This document shows positions 1 through 12,068 of a stretch of DNA of 64,000 nucleotides, one piece after another. Below the pieces are notes generated by a model that saw nothing but the letters and a program-made list of their open reading frames with translations, had not been told where the DNA came from and ran no database searches. Origin of the DNA: Paracyclopina nana (lineage: Eukaryota > Arthropoda > Copepoda > Cyclopoida > Cyclopettidae); assembly GCA_019096065.1 (NCBI GenBank), contig JAGUCH010000003.1, positions 2,976,001 through 3,040,000 of the forward strand. The letters run 5' to 3'. The number at the start of each line of letters is the position of its first letter. Within the stretch, counting starts at the first letter, position 1. The position numbers and the translations under genes were made by a program.

Positions 1-339
1 CACTTTTATTGTGCAAATCAATTCCGGAAGCACTTTTAAATGTGGCTTTGGCTTACCCGAAAGCCAGCCTTAAAGCCAGCCTTAAATTTCACTAAAAATA
101 GGAATTTCAGACAATGTAAGGCTCAAAATATGGTCAAATCATAATAAAGTGTATCCATCTAATGCCTCAAAACAAGCGGAGCATGCTTAAATCCTACCTT
201 GCCAAATATAATCATGAGAAAAATTAGCTTAATACTGACGTACGTCCCAACTTAGGCAGCAGAAAGACGTCCAAAAACTTACAAAATTAGTCGCTAGGCT
301 AGATATGGGGTCTCTTTACTGTTTCCTATTGACAAAACA

Positions 340-560
340 TATCATCCATGGATCAACTACTGCTATGGACAGTCCCCAGATTGACGAGACAGATCATCCT
401 TGGATCTACTGTTATAACACATAGTCCTTGGATAGACCAGGACTGACATGAATTTTGTTAGATAAGAAAAATGAACTGTACTTGGATCGACAAGACAAAC
501 CGTTCTTGGATCAACTATGAGAACATATAGTCCTCAGATCGACCAACCTTGGATAGGAAA
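340..560. repeat. degenerate tandem/interspersed short repeat
   Basis: The core CCTTGGATC or CATGGATCAAC followed by CGAC/CAAC recurs about seven times over roughly 220 bp, with irregular spacing of about 20-50 bp. Units such as CCTTGGATCTAC, CTTGGATCGACAAGAC and TTCTTGGATCAACTATG show it is an old, decayed tandem array rather than a uniform microsatellite. Its origin is unknown. Confidence 0.5.
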
Positions 561-1039
561 AATAAAAAGTTGCTAGATTCGCAGCGCCATCTAGCCAGGA
601 AACTTGAGCAAGTAAGTTTGACATTGCTGCACTACATTGGCGATCACAAATGGGCTATTTTTTGGCTTTTGGTGCCCTAATTCTTAAAACTTTATTAATA
701 TCACATAATCTACAGATAAAATGGCACCCTTTCAAGCCATAAAACCATATGCAACTCACACAAATTTCCAAGCTTTTCATTGCTGAAACCGATTTTTTCT
801 AGCCTGGCTCCGCTGATGAGCCAATCAAATTGCCGCTCCTGATCTCGTGACAAGTTTCGCGCGCGGCAGTTTTTCCAAATATACTTGCCCAAAAAGCGCC
901 ATCTAGCAAAAAGTTTGTCCCTCCAATGGCTTATTATGTGGTAGCCTTGGAAGAGAAATAAACTGAGAACTATTTTGAAATCGAAACCTTATCAGGGATT
1001 TTTGGTTGCCGGTAGAGAAAAATAATTAACAGTTATGAT

Positions 1040-1253
1040 GGTACAAAATAAGTACAAACTTTTGCTCAAAACCGTAGGCCCGCCCCCCGCTGTCCATTTA
1101 TGGACGCCTTTACCTAGTTGTTTACTTTTTACGTACTGGATGTTTACTTATTTGTTTACTTCTTTTGCTACTTGCCAAAGACCAATTTTTTTGTACCATC
1201 AAAAACCGTTTTTCAGTTTTATTTTTTGAACAAGCACATGGAAAGGTCCTAAG
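1040..1253. mobile_element. partial copy of a short MITE (partner at 57678-57895)
   Basis: About 110 bp at 1141-1253 matches 57783-57898 almost base for base, through CTTCTTTTGCTACTTGCC, GTACCATCAAAAACCG and the terminal CACATGGAAAGGTCCTAAG. The upstream half is more diverged. The right terminus is present, but I could not find the matching left inverted terminus, so this copy is probably 5' truncated. A further fragment (CCAAGACCAATTTTTTGTA) lies at about 1317-1350. Confidence 0.55.
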
Positions 1254-1801
1254 GCTGTTTTTTGGAACTGAGTTTTGAGAACGATCTACTAATCAAATTC
1301 TAGAGCTCTAACTTGGCCAAGACCAATTTTTTGTATCATCAAAAACCGTCTTTCTGATATGTTTAGGTCATTGTAGCATACCCCACAAACCAAAATCGCG
1401 TTTTCAATATCAAAACATAGTAGTTGATATTTAGATAATTTTCAACTCAATTCTCGCATAAGGTCGCCTACTATTTGCCAAACTAGGAGATGAATTTAAG
1501 ATTTCTAGTAGTTGTGTGCTAATTGATGATCAAATATATATCTCAATATATAGTTAAGATTTTTAGTAGAAGCAAGGTTGACGTCGCTAGAAATAATGAA
1601 GGAGCTAATAAGACGTATTACTATTAGCTGAGACGGCTGAGCAGTACATAAGCTCCGACCATATAATTTCCATGATTTTTCATTGTTGCTTGATGTAGAG
1701 GAGGATAATGAACATTATGCATCTACATGTGGATAATGATCATTATGCCTTGCTTGATCCTTGCGCCATCTATCTTATTTAAATATCATATTAAAAAAGG
1801 A

Positions 1802-1872
1802 AGGTGGCAGTAAGAATCGAACCGGGGTCACCCAGGTAGCGCGCCGACGCTCTACCTCTAAGCCATCAATTT
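1802..1872 (-). repeat. tRNA-like relic (pseudo-tRNA or tRNA-derived SINE head)
   Basis: On the minus strand there is an A-box match (TGGCTTAGAGG) and a B-box match (GGTTCGATTCT) at normal tRNA spacing, and a pairing D-stem. The T-stem, anticodon stem and acceptor stem do not pair, and position 33 is not T. It therefore looks like a decayed tRNA gene or the promoter head of a SINE, not a functional tRNA. Confidence 0.45.
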
Positions 1873-1940
1873 GATTATAGAAATTGCTTAGGAGCAAGCG
1901 TTTAAAAAACATGGCCAAACGGGCCGGCGCGGCATGGTCG

Positions 1941-2270
1941 CAAGACGTAGCTACTTAATAAACTTAGAGAGTGGACAATGCCAAAAGTAAGCACTATGGT
2001 TTCAGCTGCCAATTTCAATAGTGGTTCCTTTTGAAAGGGGTTAAAGAAATCTGAGGCAATTGCTTACCTTAATTTAAAGTTTAAAATGAGAATGCTGAAG
2101 GAAAAAGCCCGAATCCTTTGGTAAAGAATTCAGTACTTAACTTGCTAGGTTTTGTAGAGAATAAATATATCTTACCAATTTGGTTAAAAGGTTAAGTGAA
2201 AGGAACCAGCGCAAAATTGCGGATTTTGTTGTCCTCTCTCTAAGTTTATTTAGTACCTAGCAAGACGCAA
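1941..2270. repeat. inverted repeat pair, ~40 bp arms
   Basis: The stretch at about 1948-1978 (AATAAACTTAGAGAG flanked by TACTT and TGGACAA) recurs in reverse complement at about 2229-2262 (AATAAACTTAGAGAG flanked by TACTA and AGGACAA), giving about 28 of 32 matches. The arms are about 250 bp apart. This could be a small non-autonomous DNA element; the target duplication was not identified. Confidence 0.45.
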
Positions 2271-2286
2271 CGGCAACATGTTGAAG

Positions 2287-2392
2287 GCTAGACTGCTGGG
2301 TCAGCTTCGATGAGCTCACGCTCACTGTGTGCAGCGGCTACTAGTAAGTGCGGCCGGTGCAAGCTAGACCGCTGGGTCAACTTTGATGAGCT
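2287..2392 (+). repeat. direct repeat pair, 30 bp units
   Basis: GCTAGACTGCTGGGTCAG with its continuation at 2287-2316 is repeated at 2363-2392 as GCTAGACCGCTGGGTCAA. About 26 of 30 bases are identical, with a 76-bp period. No coding sense is seen. Confidence 0.5.
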
Positions 2393-2510
2393 GTCTGCAA
2401 CAAAGCGAACCCTAAAATTTTAGGCATATCTTGCAAAAAAAATGAGCTAGAAAAGCACTTCTTCATTGACTTTGAGGTATTTCTTGAAATGTTGGGGGTA
2501 GCTAATAGTA

Positions 2511-2662
2511 ATAGGATTATACACCTCTAGGCTGGAGGATAACACTCATTATTTTATAGTGTCGCGTGACAATCACTCGTTCGCTCCGCTCACTCGTGAT
2601 CTGTCACTTGACACTAAAAAATAATTCGTGTTATCCTCCAGCCTAGAGGTGTATAATCCTAT
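2511..2662. mobile_element. foldback hairpin element (152-bp near-perfect palindrome)
   Basis: The 35-base left arm 2511-2545 (beginning ATAGGATTATACACC) is the exact reverse complement of 2628-2662. The interior continues as a slightly imperfect palindrome, with a small loop around 2580-2590 rich in CGCTCC/GCTCACTCG. The flanks also pair for a few bases. This is typical of a foldback or MITE hairpin; nothing is encoded. Confidence 0.8.
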
Positions 2663-4226
2663 ACTATTTATCAAATGAAACACTCAATATAAACTTGAGA
2701 TGTATGCTCTAAATCTAGTCTTCTATGTTTTATATTGGTAAACTAGCCCCAAACTAGGAGATGGCCAACAACAGTCATTTGGGCCTTCTGGGCCTTTTTG
2801 CTAAAATAAGTGGGCATGTATTGCTACCAGCTATGTTAAATCCTTAATATTAGAATATTTTTATTATGTATTAAGGTTTGTATTGGTATGTTCATATTGA
2901 CATATCTATAAAGCATTTTAGCAAAAGTAGCAACAAGTCCTTCCTCAATAGAGTCAGCAGAAGTCTTGCTGCCGCCATGCTGATCTCGTAGGTTTAGTGA
3001 CCTCTTGATTCTTTCAATTAGGAAATGTTTGACTCCTAAAAATCAAAGTCTAATTATAAAATATCTTCAGCATCTAAGAAGATTCAGTACCTCTAACAAT
3101 CCAAGCAAACAGCCTAATGGCAAGCAGCCCTTCCTCGGTCATAATGGGGAAAGTCACTTTTTCAAATGCTTCATCATATTGACAAGACCAGTTCAAGATA
3201 TTTTCTGCACAATTTAATTTTGGCCGTCACACTTGAATTTTCATTTAACGAGTGATGATTTCACAACAATTATTTGAATAATACTTCAACGGATTTTTTT
3301 TTACTTCTGTCTTTTCTAATGGAAATGTCGATATATAGTTGTTGTGCTAATGGATGACTACTACTAGTTGGCTAAAGGACAAAACATCAAGTCCATTCAT
3401 GAACTAAGACAAGATCTCAACTGTTTTCTAAAAATATTAAAGTAGAAGAAATTATCAAGATATATAGTTTTTGCTTGGCATGACAAAATTGGGATCAAGA
3501 CATATCAAAATACCTAGTAGTGCTTCACTAAAAATTATCTAATGATTTCTAAGAAAACCAAAAAATTGAAATCTAGGAGATATCTCCCGATATCTAGTTT
3601 CAGAAAATTGAGATTTTGGTTTGTGGGGTACTCTCATTTACGGGTAGAAACCGGTTTGATCGCTCAGTTAATGGTACGGACACTCAGCCTATATATTGCA
3701 GACGCTCAGACTCAGTTAATGAAGGTTTAATGCTTACGCTCAGCTAATAAAGCGGACGCTAAGCTAAACAAGTGGCATGCGGTGTAGTGGGAAAAAATTG
3801 GGATCGAGCGTGTTCGAGTTGACTCATTTTGAGAATGAGCCTAGATGACTAGGGTTCAGTTGATTTTTGGCCATACCCAAAAATCTGATTTTCAAATTGC
3901 TTGTATTAGGATTGCTTGTGGCATGCAGTCGGAAAGCTGTTAAATCAGGCTGCATATCCTGCATTTTATTCATGACAGATAAGAAAACTAATATCGGGAG
4001 TTCTCTTCACTTGACAATGTCATTGGCTAATCCCACCAAAAATCCTAATAGGTGAAAATAATCAAAAGCGACATGTTTACCTTTACTGCTTTTAAAGGAA
4101 AACGCTCACATTGACTGGCACATTATTTTTTATATTGAGTAGCAATAATTGTGTAAAAAGCGGCGACAATAAAAAGCTGAATATAAGAATTGAATATATG
4201 ATGTAGTAAGTGAGTTGGTCATTGCC

Positions 4227-6704
4227 TCAATACTCCCAATTTGTGGCACGTTCGGGGTCAGATGTTCCAACAGTTATGGCCCCGTTTTTATCACTGTTGA
4301 CGTATCTTCCCTGAGCAGTTTTAATACATATCCTGGTCGGGTCTCTGAGCTCAATAAAGTAGGGGACAGGAGTGTCAGCATCTGCGCTCAAGCCGTCCTC
4401 GTGAAAATGCAGATATTTTCCATTTTGGCCTTGAATCCATCAGAAAATTGGATGTCAATAACCACTCTTGCGCGTCATTGAATGTATGGTGCTATAGTTT
4501 ACCTTTCAAATGGACCATACCCTTGTCTGCCCTCTCGACCACAATCGTTTCATAGGTAGCCTTGTTGCACTCCAGTTTGTTGGAAGTGCTGGATTTATAG
4601 CCCACAAAGCCCTGGTCACACTTGAGTACGAGGACAGGTCTGTTGATGAGATAGAAAAAATATTTCGCATTCTCATCCATGGCAGCCGCATCGCAATTGG
4701 CAAAGAGGTGACCAGATTTTTTGGTCGCCACAAATTTGCCATTGTTGGCTTTGAATGCCACAGTTCCATCCTCCATCCAGACCAGATCATAGAGCCCATC
4801 TTTCGACCTATCAGCAACTATGTGATTTTGGGTCAAATCACAAAATTGATGCAATTAGTACCTGCACACGTCACTGGCTTGAACTCCGCCAGCTGGTTGA
4901 ACTGTAAAGTACTTGTCCTTTATCGTGCGAATGTACCACTTATTTGTCATGTCGTCGAATTCCAGTTGGAACGTTTCGTGATCGGATATTTCCTCTTGAT
5001 TAGCTGTTACGTCGACGCCTGCAAAATTGACATTATCCGGGTTAGAAAAATTTGGGCCACGCCTCACAGCTCAATGGGCATTCATGCAATATCGCGTATC
5101 AATATATCGTGTCCTATTGTTCACAATTATTTCCATTTGCATCCATTTTTTGTGCTCTATACTATCATAAGAGTTGCACAAATTCGGACTAAAAAAATTG
5201 CCAGCACACGCGTGTGGTGTTGTGAAAGAGTCAGGCCCTGAGGGGATCGCCGCTAAAAATGGCATTTTGCAATCCTGCAGCCAAGCTCTAGCATGATGTT
5301 ACTAAAGCAGTATGAGAAGGCACAATTTTGGGAAGAATGACACACTCCATACAGATAAATGGCCTTGATTACTATATAGTTGATTTTCTCCTTGTTATGC
5401 AGTCAAGCGTACAAAGAGCTGGATTTCAATGAAGAAGTTTAAATTGTCTCGGAGAAAATGCCATTAGCGGCATGTGCCATATGAAAGTACTAAGCTAGTT
5501 AACTTCCAGTTACCGTCATCATTAAGAAGCAGACTTTCGTCAGATTGCCTTAACAAGTTTACCTTGCTTCACCGAGACGTATCTGGTGTTGGAAACGGCC
5601 ACAAAGCTGGCTTGGGGTGAGGAGTCCACCAGTGAAAATAGCTCATCCTTGCTCACTGTCGACGACCTGGTCTTGAGCACTGCTCTGGATCCAATGGGTG
5701 CCAAGTAGAGGCCTTTTTGATCCCTCAAAGCGATGGATCCCTTGTGGTACTCGCAAGAAAAGTAGCAATCCTATTTGGCAAAAAATAATAATTAATACAG
5801 ACTGATTTTTAAAAACCAGCTAAAAGTAATCCAATTGCCTTGTTGACTGATGGTACCAGTTTTCCATCTCTTTGCAGATACTTGTTGTTGCAGGTGTGCA
5901 CTGAGTATTTGTTGGCCTCCTCGCGGAACTCGAGCGTGAACAGCGTGTCTTCGCCCCATGGAACGTTTTCCTCCACGTGGATTTCATCCTGGTCGTCGGA
6001 CAAGTGTGCAAATCTCTTGCGCCCATTGCTCAACAGGTTGACTTGGGGCCTGGCTGCCAAATGGACATACCAGAGCTCTGCATCACCTGGGACCTTGGCA
6101 GTGCAGACAAGAGTGTCGCCAGAGGCGCCTAAAAAGTAGCCTCGTGCCAATGACCGAAAGGCCCAACGGCCTGAAAAGTCCTCAGCCACGGAAATTTCAA
6201 ACTTGGACGTGTCGTCCTTTTCATCCTATAAAATCAGAAAGAGTTATGTCGTCTGCAAAGCGAAACTATGATATGATAATGTACCTGGTCACACGTGACG
6301 TTGCCAAATTGATCGACGGCCATGTACTTGTTCAAGTGCGACCGGAGCACGATGGTCTCGCCTTGTCCGGAAGGCTCCAAAATCCAGACCTGCTTCTTCT
6401 TCAGGCTCTTCCCGTTGGCATTGATCTTGAAGCCGAATGTCTCCGCACTCAAGTACTTGAATTTGCTGTTGATCAAGCCCACGGTCCAGCAGCCTTTCTC
6501 CGTGGCCGCGGTGCCATGATTGACCCCATTAGAGCTCCCGTTAGAGCTTCCGGTCATGGCTGCAACTGATTTGATAGCGGTGTGATTATTGTTACTAATG
6601 TTGTTGTTGGCCTCGAATATGAGATGGCCTTTGGCCTTGACTGAAGGCTCCTCAGTGTCCTCCGAGGGTAATTTGGGACGACCCCAGCTATCGATGCGAT
6701 ACAT
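4227..6704 (-). CDS. sn: fascin (singed-type actin-bundling protein)
   Basis: Six exons: 6704-6285, 6225-5839, 5770-5563, 5018-4862, 4807-4503 and 4429-4227, giving 559 residues. The four beta-trefoil repeats of fascin are all present and end in the typical WEY C-terminus. The Ser in SLKKKQ (about residue 100) matches the PKC-regulated Ser39 of human fascin. Fascin crosslinks parallel F-actin in filopodia and bristles. A roughly 70-residue low-complexity N-terminus precedes the first trefoil; an internal Met at 6557 would give a more usual start. The exon 2 donor must be GC (AAG|GCAATT), because only that choice restores the family length and frame. The largest intron is 5019-5562. Confidence 0.95.
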
Positions 6705-9625
6705 TATTTCACTGACTTGCGCTTCTGTAGCAATAATAGCAAACGCTAATATGAGCGAGCGGGGGTGAGCTTTTGTCAGGTTGCCAACACTACATATGTA
6801 GTTTTTTCTGATTCATGGATATGCTACTACTGAATGTGACCTGTGTGAATTCTCGGTAGAACTGAATGCTGCACAGCCAGAGCTCAGGGCTCAGAGCTAG
6901 ATTGTGAGATGAACTATCTTTTGTTAGCAGCGGTCGGGCCGTGAAACAATTAAAACAAGTGACAATGGCAGCTTGGAAAAAAGGGAGTTGCAATTTGCGT
7001 GTGTGCTGCTATATTCTATACTACCTAAACGTGCCAAAGGATTGCTGCCATGTATTCGATTGTGCAATTCGCGGCCATTTTCAGAGATGAGGAAATAGAC
7101 GTGCACCAATTCTTGGCAAATTTGCGACCTACCCGAGGAGTCGAACGTGGACTTGGCTTGGACAGACTGGAGCAGCCTGAACTGGTCCATGCTTCAATGT
7201 AGTATATTACGACGATGCGACAGAAAGGACGCCACGAAAGGCTATTATGGTAGCTTTTCACCCAGCTTTTCAGCGCATGCTCCGCAAGATGATAAAAAAA
7301 CGCGCCTTCTTCCGCTCCTACTTCTATATCGCTACATAAATAGTACATGCTATATACAAAAACGGCTTGGCGATAGTTCTGCTATCAAAACTGCACATTG
7401 CGGTGATGGGGTTAATAGGAAAATCGTTTGTCAATGATAAAAAACCTGGAATTTCACGAGGAGCTACGCCCCTAAATGGCTACCTTTTTTAAGTGCAACG
7501 CAGTGGTGAGCACATCAGAAAAGCCGGCAAGCTTTGCTTGCGTACAGTTTACACACAGTAGAATGTGCTCTCCTTCCTTCCTTCCCTTGCAGTGAGCTTT
7601 GTTAAGCTGCTTTCATCGATTTCAACACCACGCGAATGCACTTTGGAAGAGGGTGAGGGTGGCTACAGCTCCACAATAAGAACGTACGTTTTCACGTTAC
7701 CTTTTCGGTAAAAGTTGGTGCAAAAACGGCGAAATATGCAACGACGAAGCTTGTGAAATGCTTGGCCAACGCAATGGGATGATGACTGGCACTTATGCCA
7801 AGCTCTGAAGCAGAAAATCTTGATGAACTAGGGCAAAAAAGGCAGTTTTCGTGTCCAATGCTGCTGCCGCTGCTGGCCACTTCAATGTCGAGCTACGACT
7901 GCTACGACTATTATGGTCTTGTGTGTCTGAGCAGTTTGGAAGCAGCAGCTGCATGCGTCGTGTTGCTCCACTGGAATATGCTACGAAATGAAACTTTTGG
8001 CCCCGGTCAACTGCCCACGGGGATGCTTTCCATCGATCGAACGTATTGATTGATTGGAAAGGGTTGATGGACAATGCTAACCCACCAGTATTAATTAGCA
8101 TGGTTTGCTTTTACATTCTAGGAATACATTCAACTCATGTAGGGTTACTTTGCGTATTTATTCAATTTTTGCTGAAGTAAAACTATTTCCAAAAGAGAAA
8201 AAAATATTTTTCAAACGCCTGGTTCTACTCTCTCACCTTATTAAAATAGTCAACATTCGATTTTGGACATAAAATCTTTAAAATCATGCGAATAAAGCAT
8301 GGGTTTCCAGATAAGTCGCAAAGCGGAAAAATTGCGAACTTTCGCACATGGACTCGGCCCTCTTGGGCGTGCTCAAAAATGATACAAAGCAATGGAGTTA
8401 AGGCTTGCTGTGAGCAGCCAAGATGATCTCTCTCCCATCAAAGCAAGCTTGAAAAAACAGACTAGACGCGGAGCTTATCTCACACGCTGAGTTTTTTTGT
8501 TAATGAAAAACTATCTTCGACCGGGTTGCTAATGTTTTGCATTGGAAATCATTTAGAAAGTGGCAGCTTTAGAGCCGATAAAGCCGCAAGATGTTTTGTC
8601 ACCCGCACGACTGCATATAAAAAAAACAAGGCGCTACGGTGTTCAGCCGCGCCGAACTAATGGTCAACGGCGGAATGTGCATATTTTTGGCGAAAGCGAA
8701 AATAAATCGGGTTGCTTACTCGGCAATTTTCGGCCATTCCAAACGTCCCCGAATTCCGAGGAGGTGAGCGAAGGTGTCGCGTCCCTTAAAATGAACACCA
8801 TATCGTATGTATGAAGGATATATCCTCGCGTCCGACAACCAACTGACTACGTAGCATATAGTATCTTCCATGATATGGTCACGCTGCCAAGCGGCGCACG
8901 GTGGGAATCACGACGCGTTAAGCGTCCTCTATCCTCGTGCAGCAGCACGTATCCACATCATCTGGTGAAAACGCGCGTGGTGCAGTTACGCTTTTTTTCA
9001 TGGCATCGCAGCCATGCAGCTTAGCATCCCCGGTGAAAAATGAGAAACTACTTTTCCAGGCCCCCAAAATCATGACGACGGTAGCCGTGGCCAAATTTTA
9101 AATTGGCCCCGGATTTTCACCCACCCGTGCGAGTTAATAATCGCGCTGCACTTTCACGCGGTCACGATGAGAAATCTCCGGTGCGAGCTTGCATCCCGCT
9201 ATAAAACTAAAGCCTGCCCATTTTCGGACACTTCCCGAAGAAGACGGAAAGTGGAAATTCGCTCCTCTTTTGGTGGTTGCATTGTTATTGTGAAACGCGC
9301 ACGGAGAAATCTGTCGCAAAAGATGCAACCGCGCGACTCGGTACACGCGATGTACTGTAAATATAGCAGGATCAGGTACGAAATCCCCATGGTGGACAGC
9401 TGCGGCAGCAACCTGTACACTTGCCATGTGCGTAATACACGTACACTTCGCGTATCATGGCCGCCTTCGTTTGAACGCCAAAGGCCAATCAGCTTGCATT
9501 TTGGAGAGCACGACGACGAAGTTCGAGAAAGCTGCATATGCTTCGTCAGACTTCCTTGCAAAAGTACACGTGTGTATTGTTGACTCGTCGCCAGTTTATA
9601 GCTTTTAAAAAGGACACAAATTGCC
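6705..9625. other. intergenic gap between divergent fascin and SLC5 genes
   Basis: About 2.9 kb separates the two divergent start codons. Several open frames of 60-150 codons exist on both strands, but they overlap each other, lack family resemblance and have no consistent splice partners. The stretch presumably holds promoters and 5' UTR exons for both genes. A TATA/TTTAAAA-like AT stretch lies at about 9596-9610, just before the SLC5 start. Confidence 0.5.
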
Positions 9626-12068
9626 ATGGGGCTGGCAAGCGCGGACATCGCGGCCGTCGTGGTCTACTTCGTGGTCATCCTCGCTGTCGGCGTTTGGGTG
9701 AGCTCTTAATATGAAATTTTGAGGGATATATTCTAATTCTGAATTTTCAGGCTATGTTCAGGCCCAATCGGAACACCGTCAGCGGGTTTTTCCTCGCCGG
9801 ACGCCATATGTGGTGGCTACCCGTGAGTTATACAGTGCAGCGGGAAGGATAATTTCACATTTGTTTCATCACGCTCTCTTATTATTGTAGGTGGGAGCTT
9901 CACTTTTCGCCAGTAATATAGGCAGCGAGCATTTTATTGGCCTCTCTGGCACCGGCGCGGCCTCGGGCATCGCCGTGGGGGCATTTGAATTCAACGTAAC
10001 CTATTTTGCATTTCCTACTTCATTTCGGATAATATCTTCTTTTGAAGGCGCTCGTTCTATTGCAACTGCTGGGCTTCGTCTTCTTGCCCGTGTACATTGC
10101 GAGCAAGGTGAGCACACTGCCAGAGTACATGAACAAAAGGTTCGGTGGCAGCCGCATTCGACTCTACTTGGCTGGACTCTCCATGATCCTCTACATCTTC
10201 ACCAAAATATCGGTATACCTCTGCAGCATCAAAGCAGGCCTTTAAAATCACTCTTCTTCAATTATAAGGTCAACTTGTACTCGGGAGCTCTATTCATTCA
10301 ACAAGCTCTACAATGGAATTTATACATCAGCATTTTCGCCCTGCTGGCGCTGACATCAATCTGCACGATAGGTATCTCTCATCAGTTTTCTCTTTCATGG
10401 CAGACACTGATGACTTTTTAATAGGCGGAGGCCTGACCGCCGTCATCTACATTGATGTCGTGCAAGTTGTCATCATGATTGCCGGCTCCTCGGTGCTCCT
10501 TTTTAAAGGCCTCCAAGAAGTGGGAGGGTGGAGTAGCCTTCAGGAAAAGTACATGCAATCCATTCCAAATGCAACGTTCATCAACCCAAATAACAACGCC
10601 ACATGCGGTTATCCGGGCGATGACTCGTGGCAAATCCTTCGAGCTCCTTGGGGATCAGACATGCCATGGCCTGGATTTCTGCTCGGACAAACCCCAGCCT
10701 CGATTTGGTATTGGTGCGCCGATCAGATTATGGTGCAGAAAGCTCTTTCTGCCAAGTCACTCTCGCATGCCCAAGGAGCCACGATATTCTGCGGCTGGAT
10801 CAAAGTTCTTCCTCTGTTCCTCATCGTCATTCCGGGCATGATCAGCCGCGTCTTGTACCCGGACGAGGTTGGCTGCGTCGACCCCGAGGTGTGCGAAGCA
10901 ATCTGCCAGAATCCCGTGAGCTGCTCAAACATTGCCTTCCCCAGGTTGGTCCTAGGCATCATGCCCGAGGGCTTGAGAGGCATCATGCTGAGTGTCATGC
11001 TCGCTGCCCTCATGTCCGACTTGACGTCCATTTTCAATTCGGCTAGCACGTTGTTTACCATGGACATTTACCGAAAGTTCAGGGGAAATGCAAAATCGCA
11101 CGAGCTCCTGCTCGTCGGCCGGATTTGCATTTTGGCGCTCGTCGCAGTGAGCATTGGGTGGATCCCAATCATTCAAGAAATGCAGGGGGGCCAACTCTAC
11201 ATCTACATTCAATCCATTGCGGCTTATCTCTCGCCACCCATTGCAATGATCTTCTGCTTGGCAGTGGGCTGGCGCAGGATGAATGAATGCGGTGCATTTT
11301 GGGGCCTCATGGTCGGCCTGGTCATTGGTGTGGTCCGGATGATCATGGACTTTTCATATCCCGCTCCGTTGTGCATGGACATTGACGCGCGTCCAGGACT
11401 CATTGCTCAAGTGCATTACATGTACTTTGCTGCTTTCCTCTTCTGGATCACAGGACTTGTGGCTGTGCTCATTGCCCTATGCACTCCTCCGGATGATGAA
11501 TTCAGGGTATGTAGAAAGTGCTCATTGACAAGAATGCTCCATCACTTTAGATTATTTCATTTTCTAGGTCATAAGGACAACTTTTTCAACGAGGAAAAGC
11601 AACCAAGAGAGGCCAGATGATATTAAAGCTGACGTGGAGAGCGATCTTGAATTCGAGCTGGAACCATTGCAAGAAGGAAATGAGAAAGTCGGTGAGAATC
11701 CAGAGGATAAGGACAGAGAATTGAAAAATGGTAAGACTTTTGTGCACTTCATATCATGTATGAAGAAACCTTTTATTGCAGGAAATAAGCCAAGAAAATG
11801 GTTCAATGTGATGAATTGCTTGAGAGCAATGATGGGTGGACCAACAAGTGCCAAAGAGGACCAAATGATTAAGCAGCAGCAGAAAGAGCTGGCCAAACAC
11901 CTGGAGGAAATATCTCACTTGGAGCAGAGCAATGGAGAAAAAATCCTATTATATGCAAACCTGGTGATCATACTGATTGGAGCTGTGGCACTTTATGTCT
12001 ACTTTTCGATTAACCCTTTTTCACCCGAGGATATCTCGAGGCTGAGGGCCAACATTACTGATGCTTAA
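9626..12068 (+). CDS. SLC5-family sodium/solute symporter (SGLT-like)
   Basis: Eight exons: 9626-9697, 9751-9822, 9891-9995, 10048-10212, 10269-10371, 10425-11506, 11568-11730 and 11782-12068, giving 682 residues. The membrane protein has the SLC5 signatures: [19 protein letters not shown] in an early helix, [15 protein letters not shown] at the sodium site, and YIQSI, whose Gln matches the sugar-contacting Gln457 of SGLT1. It probably drives sodium-coupled uptake of sugar or a polyol at the plasma membrane; the substrate is inferred from the subfamily only. A long charged cytosolic loop precedes the last helix ([20 protein letters not shown]), as in SGLTs. A donor-like AAGGTGAGC inside exon 4 is read through. 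Confidence 0.93.

Larger units (their letters stand above)
1..4226. other. gene-free, repeat-rich left flank
   Basis: No convincing gene is visible across this stretch. The open frames are short, AT-rich and resemble no family I know. It holds degenerate short repeats (about 340-560), part of a dispersed MITE (about 1040-1253), a tRNA-like relic (about 1802-1872), an inverted repeat pair (1941-2270), a 30-bp direct repeat pair (2287-2392) and a 152-bp hairpin (2511-2662). The first 160 bases resemble the sequence around the large element near 57.3-58.9 kb, so this flank is probably old transposon debris. Confidence 0.7.

Noticed and set aside
1802..1872. A functional tRNA gene on the minus strand
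   Set aside because: A and B boxes match, but the T, anticodon and acceptor stems do not pair and the T33 is missing; kept only as a tRNA-like relic.
7793..8101. Overlapping frames on both strands upstream of SLC5
   Set aside because: They are mutually overlapping, without family likeness or splice partners; GC-rich patches lengthen chance frames here.
9199..9648. 149-codon minus-strand frame overlapping the SLC5 start
   Set aside because: It runs across the SLC5 promoter and first exon, has no domain features and starts at an in-frame Met only by chance.
10106..10115. Strong donor-like AAGGTGAGC inside SLC5 exon 4
   Set aside because: Coding continues through it with conserved residues ([11 protein letters not shown]), so it is not used in the main product.
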